DNA of 64,000 nt from Cacajao melanocephalus (lineage: Eukaryota; Chordata; Mammalia; Primates; Pitheciidae). The notes under the pieces are model-generated. The model was not told where the DNA came from, ran no database searches, and saw only the letters and a list, made by a program, of their open reading frames with translations. The stretch spans positions 23,447 to 87,446 of the forward strand of contig CAUYLG010022184.1 of assembly GCA_963573385.1 (NCBI GenBank), read 5' to 3'. Position 1 is the stretch's first letter, and every line of letters starts with the position of its first letter. Of this stretch, positions 14,201 to 26,505 are shown piece after piece. The position numbers and the translations under genes were made by a program.

Positions 14201-14904
14201 AGAGATATTCTAAATTTGAATCCAGGGCAATCCAATATTTAGAACAAATTTTGGATTTATTCCAATGGATAGAAATTTGTTGGTTCATCTAATATAGTTA
14301 AAAACAAAACAAAGAAGAACAAAAACCTTTCCAGCTGTGGGGAGTTAATACTGAAGTTAAGAGAATATCAACCATGAGACCCCGTGGGTGAAAATGTTCT
14401 TAAAGAAAAGCGGACCTAAATTACAATGGTTCAGTTACCATTAAGAGACTGACTTCACACTATAAGCATAGGACATACTACACAGACGTTCATTTTATGA
14501 TCAAGGAAGGTTATGTGAACCATAATGAAGTGAGGAGAAATTCACAGGAGTGTATTATGTCCATATCTAGTATGTGTGTAAGTAAAAGTTCAAAGTGTCC
14601 AAATCATGGTGATCAGCCCTTCCATCTTTACAGAATGGAGACTCTTCTAGCTAGGACACAAAGCATCCTGGGAAATCATGAGTCCATGAAACACACAGGA
14701 TCTCTGAAGCTTAACGGTGCATTTTCATGTTCAGAGCAGTGATTTTCATGAGACTGCCTCTTACTTAATTCCTTCCCACCTGGGAAGATGTTTCTCACCA
14801 CAAGAAACTGTAAACCTGTCTGAAAATTCTGATTAAGTCACTTTATAGAAATAGAATTTTCATTCACTGGAACATTTCTAAATGTATTCTGATGTAAGTT
14901 TTAG
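11281..14904. other. Unassigned AT-rich sequence
   Basis: No recognised repeat family apart from small tracts. It includes a (TG)n patch near 11998-12012, a CA-rich patch at 12624-12650, and a 14-bp A-run near 13493-13507. Overlapping plus-strand open frames at 13034-13493 (118 and 140 codons) lie in a slightly GC-richer patch; they lack any recognisable domain and are most simply chance. Confidence 0.45.
11896..11951 (+). repeat. 28-bp tandem duplication
   Basis: Two adjacent 28-bp copies, 11896-11923 and 11924-11951, begin TTTCATGAAA and end GATATTTAAG. They differ at one base. A third partial ATATTTAAG follows. Confidence 0.9.
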
Positions 14905-15040
14905 ATAGCAGGAAGTCGTAAACATGAGCTTTGTAGGCAAGATAAATGGATCAAACCCAGGCCCTTTTCATCAACTATTTAGATGACTGTGGGCAATTAA
15001 TTCAATGTTATGCTCAGTATGGTATGAGCAACACACATGG
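14905..15040 (+). mobile_element. MIR SINE fragment
   Basis: The order ACATGAGCTTTGTAGGCAAG, AAACCCAGGCCC, TGACTGTGGGCAATTAATTCAA matches the MIR body (gagctttggagtcag, ttcaaatcccag, tgaccttgggcaagttac) with heavy divergence. Confidence 0.55.
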
Positions 15041-15439
15041 CATGTCTCAGTGAAGAATACAAGGCCTGTGTTTCCTAGAATACAATAAGATTAAAATGTG
15101 ATTTATATATCTATGTGAAAGCTAAAAATGTTGTACATAAAATACAGTAATTTTTCAGGGTACTCATTTTCAAAATCAAAAAGTTATTTCTAAATATATA
15201 GAAGATAATGAATAGAATGATTCTATATAATTCAGTCATTTAATAGTTAAATTTTGTCAATGTGTATTTGTTTAATTTTGGATTGTCTTAACCAGATTCT
15301 GTTCTTAATCTCTTAAGACATTTTTTACCTGCTGAAATCATTAAACGTTGTGTTTGTTCATGACCTCATTGACACCTTAAAGAACACCTTCATTCACTTT
15401 GACAATACATATAAACTAGTTTCTGTCACTGATGCTGTA
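15041..15439. other. Unassigned AT-rich sequence
   Basis: No feature recognised between the MIR and the L1 3' end. Confidence 0.4.
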
Positions 15440-15800
15440 TCTTTTTAAAAATTAAATTGTATTGTGAATATTTAAGGTATACAAAATGATGTTATGAGAT
15501 ACATATGTAGATAGATAGATAGTAAAATGGTTACTATAATGAAGCAAATTAACATTTGTGATCTCACAGTTACCTACTTTTTTTCTGTATTTTTTTATAA
15601 CAATACCAGCTAAAATCTACTTATTCAGCATGAATTCCATATAATACAATTGTATGACCTGTGGTCCTCTCATGACACATAGCCCTCCAGGCCATCTGGT
15701 ATCCTCTGTCCTGGTCTCCCCATGCTGTTCCCATGCTGTATTTTAAGTACACCTGCTTTCTTTCTTATATTATCTATCTCCAATGAACAATACCTGTGGT
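15440..15800 (-). mobile_element. LINE-1 3' untranslated end, old subfamily
   Basis: Antisense L1 3' end: AAATTAAATTGTATTGTGAA, then GGTATACAAAATGATGTT, GAAGCAAATTAACATTTGTGATCTCACAG and AGCTAAAATCTACT. This order fits L1MA/L1PB-type 3' ends as I remember them. A short GATA run lies at 15510-15523. No ORF2 is visible beyond it, so the copy is heavily 5' truncated. Confidence 0.7.
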
Positions 15801-15892
15801 TTTTTTAGATTTAAGATCACATGATTACAAAACTCCTCTCATAATTTCTAAAGAAAAGATGAATTTTTAGGGTTTAACAAATTTACTTGTTA

Positions 15893-15958
15893 CATATGTG
15901 TGTGTGTGTGTGTGTGTGTGTGTATGGTATACATATGTGTATGTGTATGTGTGTGTTG
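15893..15958 (+). repeat. Compound (TG)n/(TATG)n microsatellite
   Basis: A perfect TG run is followed by TATGTGTATGTGTATG units. It is probably length-variable. Confidence 0.95.
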
Positions 15959-16377
15959 TTGAGTGGCTGACAAAGAGAATCTCTAGCTGAATTTGTAAAG
16001 GATGAAAAATGAGGTAGTTCTTTTGAAAAATAAGTAAGAATTGATTGCCAAGTAAAATAACATATATTTAGGAAATACAAGGTTTTTTGAAACGTAATCA
16101 TGTTAAATTTCATTTTATACTATGTTCAGAATTCAATATGCTGTGGAAAAAACACCCAGGAACAGATATGCCACACAGGTCTCTGGATGATTTAGACAGA
16201 GCCTTTTCAACTTCACATCTTCAAGGACTCTCTCCCACCCTCAGTTGCTGGATAAACTTGCTTCTTTTCCTAAAATCATGGTCCCATGGGGAACTGCAGT
16301 CCCTGGTGATAAATCAGTCTCTTCTAGCTGCGTGACAGCCAGGGTAAAATGTAAGTTTCCAAGTAGAACCCTGTATA
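15959..16377. other. Unassigned non-coding sequence
   Basis: No repeat recognised. Small overlapping frames occur on both strands at 16087-16498 and look accidental. Confidence 0.4.
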
Positions 16378-16600
16378 ATAGAAGGAGCAGAGAATTTGGA
16401 GTCAGAATTTCAGAATTCAAATCTTTGAATTTGCTGCACATGGACTCTATGATCATCAGTGATTGGCTCTGACTTCCTAAAATTGTCAACTCATCCATTA
16501 AAGAGGTATGAAAATAATACTATCTCTTAGAATTGTTCTGGAAATTAAATAAGCAAAAGCACAAGAAAGTGTTTTGTATAACTTAAGCTACTATTTATGG
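16378..16600 (+). mobile_element. MIR SINE, near full length
   Basis: GGAGCAGAGAATTTGGAGTCAG, then AATTCAAATC, then TCAACTCATCCATTAAAGAGG, and TCTTAGAATTGTTCTGGAAATTAAAT follow the MIR order from 5' to 3' (gtcagact, ttcaaatcc, cctcatctgtaaaatgg, tgttgtgaggattaaatg). Confidence 0.72.
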
Positions 16601-17039
16601 TTTTTCTTTTACAAGCTCCAGCTGGTGTGAGGCATGTTCTTAATGATGTCTGTACTGTTTTTATTCAGCCCTATCTTAAATAAAGCACCAGAGACAGTTG
16701 CCTCTGTATCCTTTTCATCTTCTTCCCTTATCAAGAAGGAGTATTTACACCTTCCCAGAGGAATATATAAACTTAATGTATTTCATCTTCAAATGTTTTA
16801 TTTAATAAATTGAAAGAAATGGTATTGTTCCATGCATTACTCACTGTTAAACTTACGTTGAAATCTACCCATGCCTATAATTTTAAATCCAGTTAAACAG
16901 AAGGACTGTATGTATTGAGCTTTTATTTTCACTTTGTGGTACAATAGCAAGTCCTAAGTTTAAGGTCTAATTATCTGGATTCTGTGGTGTTGTTTTGTTC
17001 AGTAATGGTTTCTAAAATTTATGATTTTAATCAGCAAAC
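16601..17039. other. Unassigned AT-rich sequence
   Basis: No feature recognised. Confidence 0.4.
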
Positions 17040-17150
17040 AAACTTTACTGAGCATCAACAGTGTGCTGTGAATGTGCTGTAGATTAGGACTGTAAAGGTT
17101 AATATGCCATGGACATGTCTTCAGGGTGTTCGCTGTCTATCAGGGGAGAG
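17040..17150 (-). mobile_element. L2 LINE 3' fragment
   Basis: TTTACTGAGCATCAACAGTGTGC opens an antisense L2 3' end, followed by diverged GTGCTGTAGATTAGGACTG and CTGTCTATCAGGGGAGAG, corresponding to the usual order of tttattgagcac, ctgtgctaggc and cagtctagtgggg. Confidence 0.55.

Positions 17151-17152
<2 letters not shown>

Positions 17153-17208
<56 letters not shown>
17153..17208 (+). repeat. (GT)n microsatellite
   Basis: About 24 uninterrupted GT units followed by GTATGTGT. Both strands stay open across it, which makes two trivial frames of 65-70 codons. A length polymorphism is likely; the alternating purine-pyrimidine run can adopt Z-DNA. Confidence 0.98.
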
Positions 17209-17547
17209 TAGCGCTAGAGGTTAGTGTCAAAACCTCTCTTATAATTGTTAAAGTGATGCATGTTATCCCAACTTCCATTTCTAATCTCTCAACCACAGGT
17301 AGAGGTGACTATGTTACATAATCCTTCACTTTCTCAACTATGATAATCACAAGAAGCTCTGGCATTGTCTTTTAAATAAAGATGTGTTGATGCAGACATT
17401 GTCGTCACTGTGAATTATGTCAAGCGTCAAGGAAGTCTGTCCGTCTATTCTTTCCAATAGAGATCAGGTTCTTACATCTGGAACTAAAAGCAGGTGCAGT
17501 GGATTGAATAATTCACAGACAGTCTCACTCAGCCTCATATATACTGA
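17209..17547. other. Unassigned non-coding sequence
   Basis: No feature recognised. The left part of a 164-codon frame (17417-17911) starts here and runs through the MER5A element, which argues against it being a gene. Confidence 0.45.
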
Positions 17548-17750
17548 CAGTTCTGCACTGGGGGTGATTTTGCCCTCCAGGAAACATTTGGTGGCATATG
17601 ATGACATTTTTATTGTCACACTGGGGAGTGTCCCTGGCATCTTGGAGGTAGCATCTGAGGATGTTACTGACCAGCCTGCAGTGTGCAGGATGGTCCCTGC
17701 AACAGATGATGCGACCCAGGATGTCCGAGTGTCAAGGCTGAGAGCCCGCG
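17548..17750 (+). mobile_element. MER5A-type hAT (Charlie) non-autonomous DNA transposon
   Basis: The sequence follows the MER5A order closely: GGGGGTGATTTTGCCCTCCAG, GGAAACATTTGGTGGC, GATGACATTTTTATTGTCACACTGG, GTGTGCAGGATGGTCCCTGC and, at the right end, GTCAAGGCTGAGAGCCC, the diverged inverted terminus. It is about 203 bp, near full length. MER5 elements were mobilised by hAT transposases before the primate radiation and are now inert. Confidence 0.85.
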
Positions 17751-19463
17751 GTTCACCAGCAGTAAGAGGCTGGAGGTATCTCAGCAGAACATTCACACCA
17801 GACGTCTCCTTTACAGCCATGCCCAAGCGCGTCTACTGCTATGACAGCAAAGTGACAATGAAACCCACCTCTGCCTTCTCATCCTTTTCACGTGTCAAGT
17901 CAGCAATGTGAACTTAGAAATTAAGAACTGCAAATATTCTTATGGTTTATTAAACTTTGATACTTTTACTTGCATATGAGGTAAACTCAGATATTCAAAG
18001 TTAATCAGCAAGTTAGCAGTGAAGTCAGAACAGAACTTCCTATCTCTAGAACCCAAATTCCTTGAGCATGAAATTTGGAATGCACTGGCAGAGAAGGAAG
18101 GCTGGCAAGCCAGCCGTCTGGAGGGACCTGTTTGCCTGGGTGACATTTGCAGGCCACACCGTCCTGGCTTCTGGATTGAAGAGGTTTGGTGTCTGCCTAT
18201 AGGGACACACAGCACTCTAGTGCTGGTGTGGAACGTAAATGTGAGTGGATTCAAGATTGAGAGTTAGAGGTAAGTGTGTTTTCTTTTGTTTGTGTTGTGT
18301 TACTTCTGTACAAAATATGGAGGAAGTCTGATGCAAGATGATGTTTATGTAGTTTCATCTTGCTTTTGATTTTTACTCAATTGTTTCATTTATTTATTTA
18401 CTTATTTATTTTTCCACTTATTTATTTTCAGTTGCTTCAATAATGATACCCTTGTCTGAACATCCCAAACAATTCTTCCTTCAATCTGTATTGGCCCAAT
18501 TTTACTTCTCAGTAATATTTGTTTAGTTATGTACTAGCTCAAGTCTCCGTCCAAGTAGCTGTTTTAATCTGTGATATTCACAATTAGAATTGTTTCCTTC
18601 TAGGAGGTGAATGTTTGTGGTTAATTTAAGCCAGAGGGCGACTTATTCTGATGGCCTGAAATTTCTGCCTTCCTTCAAACGAGTATTCTGAGTCTTTGGA
18701 CAACAGCTCCTGTTTTCCCCCCACAATGTGAAGTGGAAAGAGCTTTTCCTATTTCACATTAAATGAAGTGCTGAAAATAATTTCCTTGCCTGTAAAGAGA
18801 AACTTTCTCAAACACAATCTTTTCGTGATCCTAGAAATCGCCAGCTCAGATCAATGTATTTTTGGTAAGTACTTTTGAATCCTTCTCAATATCATGTGGG
18901 CTACTCTGCCATGCCATGTTCCTGATGTCTCAAAGCCCTTACATTAGACTTTATTACCATTTTTTTAAAAAAGCCAACCCATGCATTCTCAATCTATAAT
19001 ATCTGTATTTAATGATATTATTTGATAATGGACTCCATCTTTTGGGATGAAAACTGAATTCCTCCAGAAGCAGAACATAGAGAACTTGATGTGGGAATTG
19101 TAGAGACTTGCAGATACTTTTCTCTCTCTCTCTTGAATCTGATCCCTATGCTCCTTCTTTGATAGCAATAAATCCTGTCTTAATTCAGGTGCTAGAGAGG
19201 CCAACAGAGTGCCTGACTTTAAACCACATTTCCCAGCTGCCTTTACTGGACTTATCTTCCTACTGCCCACTACACATGGAACTATCCAGTTCTATGATTG
19301 CTTCATTGAATTCAGCTCATTTTAAAATTACAATTATTTTGACAATGATACTTCAACTTTCAATCAGTGACTGTTGAGATCAAGTGAATAATAATATCTT
19401 GAAGCCCCTGGAATTGAGGATTATAGCATAAATAATTCACATGAAAGCTTCATGTGTCATTAT
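17751..19463. other. Unassigned non-coding sequence
   Basis: Mostly unassigned. A TTTA-rich patch lies at 18379-18431. Frames of 104 and 93 codons (17940-18254, 18989-19270, minus strand) show no domain. Confidence 0.45.
18379..18431 (+). repeat. (TTTA)n-like low-complexity tract
   Basis: Imperfect ATTTATTTACTTATTTA units with interruptions. Confidence 0.8.
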
Positions 19464-19474
19464 TATGAATTTTC

Positions 19475-19708
19475 CTTCCTCCCCCGCCCCCCCCACCGGC
19501 TGTCACCCTACTGTGGTGCAGTGGTGTGATCATGGCTCACTACAACCTCCACCTGCCAGGCTCAGGTGATCCTCCCACCTCAGCCTCTCTAGTAACTGGG
19601 ACTATAGGAGCGCACCATCAGGCCCAGCTAATTTTTTTATTTTTTCATACAGGTGGGTTTTGCCACGTTGCCCAGGCTGGTCTCAAATTCCTGAAGCAAT
19701 TAGCTCAC
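19475..19708 (-). mobile_element. Alu element, 5'-truncated, unusual tail
   Basis: Antisense Alu words: GTGCAGTGGTGTGATCATGG, CTCAGCCTCTCTAGTAACTGGG, CCCAGCTAATTTTTTTATT, GCCCAGGCTGGTCTCAAATT. It stops before the final CCTCCCAAAGTGCTGGG segment, so the Alu 5' end is missing. An imperfect duplication TATGAATYTTC flanks it (19464-19474 and 19709-19719). The expected poly-T at the left is replaced by a C-rich run (19472-19497). Confidence 0.92.
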
Positions 19709-19719
19709 TATGAATCTTC

Positions 19720-20614
19720 ATAGGAGGTAGGATACTGAAAAAGTAATCATTATAAATATGGATCTTTATGATTTATCAGGTTCTGAATCTGCTCACACCC
19801 TCTAGGAGTATGTTTTCAACTGTGTTTGTTTTACAACTCAACTGAAGGATTTGATTTGAGCTAGTTCTTAAATACTAATTTAGAACAATCGAATTCACAC
19901 TTTAAACAACATGGGGCAGGAGAGTGTAAATTACGTTTAAAATAAATGTAAAAAAGTTACGTTTGTGAAACATAACTTCTTCTTTTTTCTTTTTTTGCCG
20001 TATGTGTTAGGAACTTATCAAAATATATATATATTTTTTAAAAAAGCTTTTTGTGGTGGATGTCTAAAATCCATCAAATTTCCCCACTGAGTTTGCTTGT
20101 TTCATTTATTTCTATTACCATATTGTTCTTAAGAAATGATTGAAATGGGAAAATAATAGACAAAATATTGGAAACACAAAATGACAGGCCCTTTGGATGT
20201 CTCATAATTTGGACTAAAGGGGTTTCTGCGACCATGCACGGTGCAGAGGTGACCCCTTTGTCTCTTTCTGTCTCCCTCTTCCTCTACGTCCACGTCTGTC
20301 TTCTGCTTCTGTCCTTCCTCCTACTCACCCTTGGCTCTGTCTACACCCTCCTCAGCACCTGCCTCTCCTCCTGGGCTTCCTCTGATTTAAGGCTCTTATT
20401 CCAGGGGACCTGTCATGTCTCTCCCAGCGGTGACCTACTTTGGGCTCATCATATGCAACATGAGGTGGCCAATTCAGGGATTTGGAATCTAACGAGCAGC
20501 GATTTGCAGAGGGCAGCACTTAGGGTGGTTTTAGCTGATTGTTAACGTGGAGAGTAATTTAATAATTACTATTTGATTATAGCCATTTCCCTCTAGCAAA
20601 AATAAAAAATGTGG
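19720..20614. other. Unassigned non-coding sequence
   Basis: No recognised family. A pyrimidine-rich patch at 20250-20400 leaves a 125-codon plus-strand frame (20168-20545) rich in Leu and Ser; such frames are expected from CT-rich sequence. Confidence 0.45.
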
Positions 20615-21154
20615 AGGACATGCACTTCTGGCCAAGACAGAGCCACAGGCCTTGGGTTTACTCTCTTGCCTGAAACAATGAATAAGCAAAACCAGAAAAA
20701 GTATATAAAACCATGTGTTTCAAGACCCTGGTTCTTCAGCAATGAAGCACAGCAATGCTGAAGAGGCAGGAAAGGAAGGACTGAACGATTTCCCTCCTTG
20801 GTGACCTCAGGGGGTCTTCTGGCTGCGGCACAGGGAGCGGGAACCCAAGAGGGAGCTGGCAGCCCCCGGCAGGGAGGAGGTGGCTCAGGAGCAACCAGGG
20901 CAGCGCAGGCTCCAGGTCACCGTGCTGGAGGGAAGTGGACGCATACAAGTGCTGCAGGATTTTTCCTTAGTTCAGCTCAAGACAGCGTCCTTGTCACAAG
21001 GCCCAAAAATTAAGGTTCACAGACGATTTGAAAAGTCAGAATAATGAGACTTACTGTGCAAAAGAAAAAAAGGGGAACAGGGATTCTCCACATGCCCAGA
21101 GTTCCGGCTCATGCAGTTTTCCCATCTCACAGATTGAATAAAAGCTTCCACACA

Positions 21155-21712
21155 GGGAAGAGGAGGGGCCAGGAAGAGGAGGGGCCAGACCCCAGGAAGA
21201 AGGGTCCAGGGTCCAGGAAGAAGGGTCCAGGGTCCAGGAAAAAGGGGGGGCCAGATGCCAGGAAGAGGAGGGGCTGGGCTCTAGAAAAAAGCTAGACCAG
21301 GGTCCAGGAAGAGAAGGGGCCAGGGACCAGGAAAAGGAGAGGCCAGACCCCAGAAAGAGGGATTCAGGGTCCAGGAAAAAGGGGGGGGCAGATGCCAGGA
21401 AGGGGAGGGGCCAGGCTCCAGAAAGAGGCAGGGCCAACATCCAGGAAGAGGAGAGGCCAGGCTCCAGGAAGAGGAGGGACCAGGCTCTAGGAAGAGGAGA
21501 GGCCAGGCTCCAGGAAGAGGGGTCCAGATGCCAGGAAGAGGAGGGGCTGGGGTCCAGAAAGAGGCAGGGCCAGGGGCCAGGAAAAGGAGAGGCCAGATGC
21601 CAGGAAGAGGAGGGGCTGGGCTCTAGAAAAAGGTGGGAACAGGGTCCAGGAAGAGGAGGGGCCAGACTCCAGGAGGAGGAGGGGCCAGGCTTCAGGAAGA
21701 GAAGGGGCGGGC
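21155..21712 (+). repeat. Purine-rich minisatellite inside the L1 5' region
   Basis: Units of about 21-36 bp built on CCAGGAAGAGGAGGGGCCAG, with variants GGTCCAGGAAGAAGG and GGCTCCAGAAAGAGGC, repeat for 558 bp. The plus strand is strongly purine-rich. The minus strand is open for 297 codons (21051-21944) because most length steps keep the frame; the predicted peptide is a monotonous Pro/Ser/Trp/Leu repeat with no known family, so I do not call a gene. Confidence 0.93.
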
Positions 21713-22320
21713 TCCTATTTGCTGCAAACCATGTTTGCACAAGGGGAGGCTCCACCCCAGTGCACAGGGCGGTTGGAGTTTTGCCAGGGAGCCTTTTTAA
21801 CTTGGCTATCTCAGAAAGATGGCCCTGGACAATTTCACAAGTCCTCCCCCAGGGTTCCCAGGTTCCACAGGATCCTGTCACTGCTTCTGAGTACACTTCC
21901 CAGGGCAGGGGAGGATAACCAGAGAGAATGGGGCCAGAACTCACTCAGGACTGAAGCCCTGGGCTATGCCTTCCCAACAAACAGGAACAGGCTATAATTC
22001 ATGCGGCCTGGGTAGAGTCATGAGCAGCCTTGCTTCTATTTTGCTGCATGATCAGCCTAGACTAAAATCACTTGCTCTGGTTTTGTCTAAAAGTCTTTAA
22101 AGAAAGATTCAAAGGAATCACACTCTTGCCAAGTAACTGTGTCCTAGCACAAAGCACAATCACATTTTCAATAAAACAATAACATCCAACACCCAACAAG
22201 AGAAAATTTCACAATGCCTGGCAGCTGATTACAACCAGGCACAGCACAAAAGCAGACAAGCAGGCTCCCATTTAGAAAAATGATCACTCAATCAGCATTG
22301 AACTAGATCAGGCACGCAGG

Positions 22321-22437
22321 TGAACTCATTTTACCCCAAAGAAGCTTCACTAAATTTAGCACATATATATCCAAAGGAGGCTGATAAAATGGAAAATCAC
22401 ATTCTTATGTTACCCATTTGAAAAACCATCTTTAAAT
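22321..22437 (+). repeat. 117-bp dispersed duplication, copy 1 (inside the L1)
   Basis: Begins TGAACTCATTTTACCCC and ends CATCTTTAAAT. It is the same length as 23943-24059 and differs at about 3 positions. It interrupts the L1 between two L1-like parts, so it appears to be an insertion. Confidence 0.93.
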
Positions 22438-23690
22438 TAGCAAAGTCATTGATGCAATTATTATGATTGCAATTAATATGTTAAAAAGTTAGATAAAGAC
22501 CTGGAAGACAGGAATGAAACAACTCAAGTTGAACAAAAATTAAGTCAAAGGGGTAAACGATTTAATTTTAACATGTGAAATTATAAAATGTATAGAAAAC
22601 ACAGAAAAATACCTTTTTAAATTATGGGTTAATTAAAGATTTCCTAATATAACATGAAAAGCCTGATTCATAAAATTAAAAAATCATAAACAGGCTTCAT
22701 CTATATTAAGAACTGTTATTTGAAAGATGTTGTAAGAAGAATGACAAAAGTACCACTTGAAAATATCTTTGCAAAACGTATATCTGATAAATGACTTGTA
22801 TCCAAGAAATATAAAGATCTATAAAAACTCTCAAACTTCAAAAAGAAGAAAACAGATAATACAATTAATAAGTTTGCAAAAGTTTTAAAGATAAACTTAA
22901 TTAGGGATGAGATGACAAATATGCCTGAATATTTAAAATAGGCTCAAATTCATTAACTATTCAGGAAACCCACTTGAAAGCCAGGATACACCTGCCTTTT
23001 AAGAGGGCTACCTTTTACAAGGTCTGACCAGAGCAAATGCCTGTGTGAAGATGGAGCAAGTGGTTCTCTTGCACATTACTGCTGGGAATGCATTATTGCA
23101 CAACTGGTTTGCAAAGCAATTTGGCAATTTCTTTAAAATTGAAATATGTACTTATCATATGTCCTTACAAAGCACATGCATGTCTATAAGAGCTTTATTT
23201 GCAATAGTAGAAAACTGAAAATAACTAAAACTTCCATCAAGAGGTGAAGGGAATAAACATTTGGTATATTCCTATAAAGGAATATTATTTAGCAATTAAA
23301 AGGAACAAACTAAGGATGCCTGCAGAAACAGGGTGACTCTCAAAAGAGGTTTGAGAAGTAAAAAGTTAGAAAAAAGCAGTGCATACTTTATCTTCTCATT
23401 TATAAAGACCTCTTGAAAGTGCAAACTGAGCTGCTGGGACAGGTGGTGGATCGGTCCGTGCTGGGGATGGCTCACTGGGAGTGGCAGGAGGCCAGGGCCT
23501 CACCGGGACACAAGGAAACCTGCGGGCATTTTTCTAAGCTCTCTTTCGGGGCTGAGGCGATTGTGCCAGCAATGAATACACAAATCACAGCTCACCAAAT
23601 TGCTCCCCTTAAATAGATGCAGCTTATTATATGCAAATTTATCTCAATACAAATGAATTACCTAAATATGTGGATTACAGGTATACATTT

Positions 23691-23942
23691 TTATTTCCTG
23701 AAATGCTGAGAATTAGGATCATTGGGCTTCGATTTTCTTATCTGCTAATGACAGAATCAGAGATAGGTGTTTAAAAAGTCCTCCAAAAATGCTGATTTTG
23801 AGGCATTTTGTCCTTTCATTTTTCCTAGAACCATTTTGACAGCCATTGAGTCACAATAAGGGGTAGTTATATTTAAATTGTGAAATAGAGACTTAGTTCA
23901 TCCTTTCATCATCCCCCAGCCCCTACAATCCCCCAAATCCAT
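23691..23942. other. 3' flank of the L1, unassigned
   Basis: No feature recognised; it lies between the L1 tail and the second 117-bp copy. Confidence 0.4.
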
Positions 23943-24059
23943 TGAACTCATTTTACCCCCAAGAAGCTTCACTAAATTTAGCGCATATATATCCAAAGGA
24001 GGCTGATAAAATGGAAAATCACATTCTTATGTTACCCATTTGAAAACCCATCTTTAAAT
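23943..24059 (+). repeat. 117-bp dispersed duplication, copy 2 (L1 3' flank)
   Basis: Same sequence and orientation as 22321-22437, about 97 % identical by eye, 1622 bp away. It stands in apparently unique sequence, so it is the likelier donor. Confidence 0.93.
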
Positions 24060-24859
24060 AATAATGCTCAATCTGCCACTTGACAAATCAGTGCAAGGGA
24101 GGGCTGATAATATTTCTAGATGACAGATCAGTATTTTTTTTTAAGAAAAAAAATCTTTAAATTGCCCTTTAATCAGGATAATACTCACGGAGACTGAGTA
24201 TCCAGGCAACCGTGCTGAGACTGCTGAAACTGATAAGAAGGCTTCCTCGGAACCTGGTGAGAAAAATCCATCAATTCTCCCCTTTGTAATAAAAGTGCGT
24301 TACATTTGATAGCATGTATTTTGGGGGGGGGTGAATATAAATGATGGAAATTGCCTTTTAAAAATCGTATAACCATTCAGTGTGCTGAGACGTGGCACAG
24401 ACATCTCCATGTGCAAATGCACTTTGCAGCTCCTATGACCGCCTTTATAACATGATTCACTGTCAAGGGAATACCTGATGGCACAAAAACTGGCCGCACT
24501 TGAGCATCTGTTGCTGAGGATCTCTGAGTAGGGCTTCTGTGTAGGCCATGCCAGATCACTGGCAGTAATGCAAAGCACCACGGAGGTGTGGGCAGAGCTC
24601 ATGTCCCAAAATACAGGAAAGGACTGGGCTGGGGAGCTGGTGGTGAAGGACGTATCCTCTGTCTCTTGTGAATGGATGAACTTCAGCCTCATTCCTTAAT
24701 AGCAAAACTTCTTAACAAAAGTGAGATAGATTATCCGGTTGCACTAAAAAAAAAAATCAAGGACAAAGGAAATTCTTGACAGATTATGAGGCAAGATGCC
24801 TTGAAGCTATTCTATGGTGTCAGCCAACTCTTCCCTCTGGCAAGGCAAAACAGAAGAGG
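24060..24859. other. Unassigned non-coding sequence
   Basis: Contains a T-run/A-run palindromic patch at 24133-24152 and a G-run at 24320-24330. The minus-strand frame of 130 codons at 24300-24692 has no recognised domain. Confidence 0.4.
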
Positions 24860-25971
<1,112 letters not shown>

Positions 25972-26300
25972 TTATTTATTCATTTATTAAATAGTTAAGT
26001 TCTACTCTGCACTATGCTAGCTGCAAGAAACTCAGATTTGGTTCAGGCATTACATCATTTACAGTCTAATGGAAAGCACAGCTATTGTGCAATAATAATA
26101 AGCATAAAAGGAAATAATTGAGTGATAATTAGGATTAATGCAGTGTTATCAGAACATATAATAGGCAGGCAATCTAGTCTGAGGCTGCTGAAGGACAATT
26201 ATGAAAATATCTTTGGAATAAATGACTATAAGGACTTTGGACTCACCTCTAGGGGCATCAGGAAACTACAGAAGGGCTTTAGGCAGATTATTCTTATTCA
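25972..26300 (-). mobile_element. L2 LINE 3' end
   Basis: TTATTTATTCATTTATTAAATAG, CTGCACTATGCTAGCTGC, TTTACAGTCTAATGGAAAGCAC and AATAATAATAAGCATAAAAGG follow the antisense L2 3' end (attcattcattta, ggcactgtgctaggtgc, ttacagtctagtggg). The right edge is vague. Confidence 0.65.
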
Positions 26301-26505
26301 TGCAATGTTACGTTTTCTTCATGAATAAGTGCACTTTATTTTGTGTGACAGAAAGGTGTATGTGTGATTTCAGGTGAATGTAAGTATTGATGTGCTTGAG
26401 AGTTGGCTTAGAATGAGTTAAAATAGAGAATGAGGTAGGTAGATGTAAGAGGATATGATGTAAATGCAACTTGCTGGTAATCTGGGTAAGGAAGTTGAAA
26501 TTTTC
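26301..26505. other. Unassigned non-coding sequence
   Basis: Short spacer before the MST-type LTR. Confidence 0.4.

Larger units (their letters stand above)
20615..23690 (+). mobile_element. Old LINE-1 (L1M-type), internally deleted, with 5' minisatellite
   Basis: The left part (20620-21150, then 21720-22320) matches an old L1 5' region: GGGTCTTCTGGCTGCGGC, GAGTTCCGGCTCATGCAG, AAAAGTCTTTAAAGAAAG, CACAAAGCACAATCAC, AAAATTTCACAATGCCTGGC. The stretch after 22440 (ATTAATATGTTAAAAAGTTAG) continues an ORF1-type region. From about 22840 the sequence is the 3' part of ORF2 and the tail: ACATTACTGCTGGGAATGC, AGCAATTTGGCAATTTCTTTA, AGAGCTTTATTTGCAATAG, GGAATATTATTTAGCAATTAAAAGG. Most of ORF1 and ORF2 is missing. 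A minisatellite fills 21155-21712 and a foreign 117-bp segment sits at 22321-22437. No intact frame; inactive. Confidence 0.72.

Noticed and set aside
17417..17911. A 164-codon plus-strand frame.
   Set aside because: About 200 bp of it is a MER5A transposon and the rest has no recognisable family.
20168..20545. A 125-codon Leu/Ser-rich frame resembling a signal or membrane peptide.
   Set aside because: It is what CT-rich sequence gives, and there is no further support.
21051..21944. A 297-codon minus-strand frame that could be a Pro/Ser/Trp-rich protein.
   Set aside because: It follows a minisatellite whose length steps mostly keep the frame, inside an L1 remnant. There is no recognised domain.
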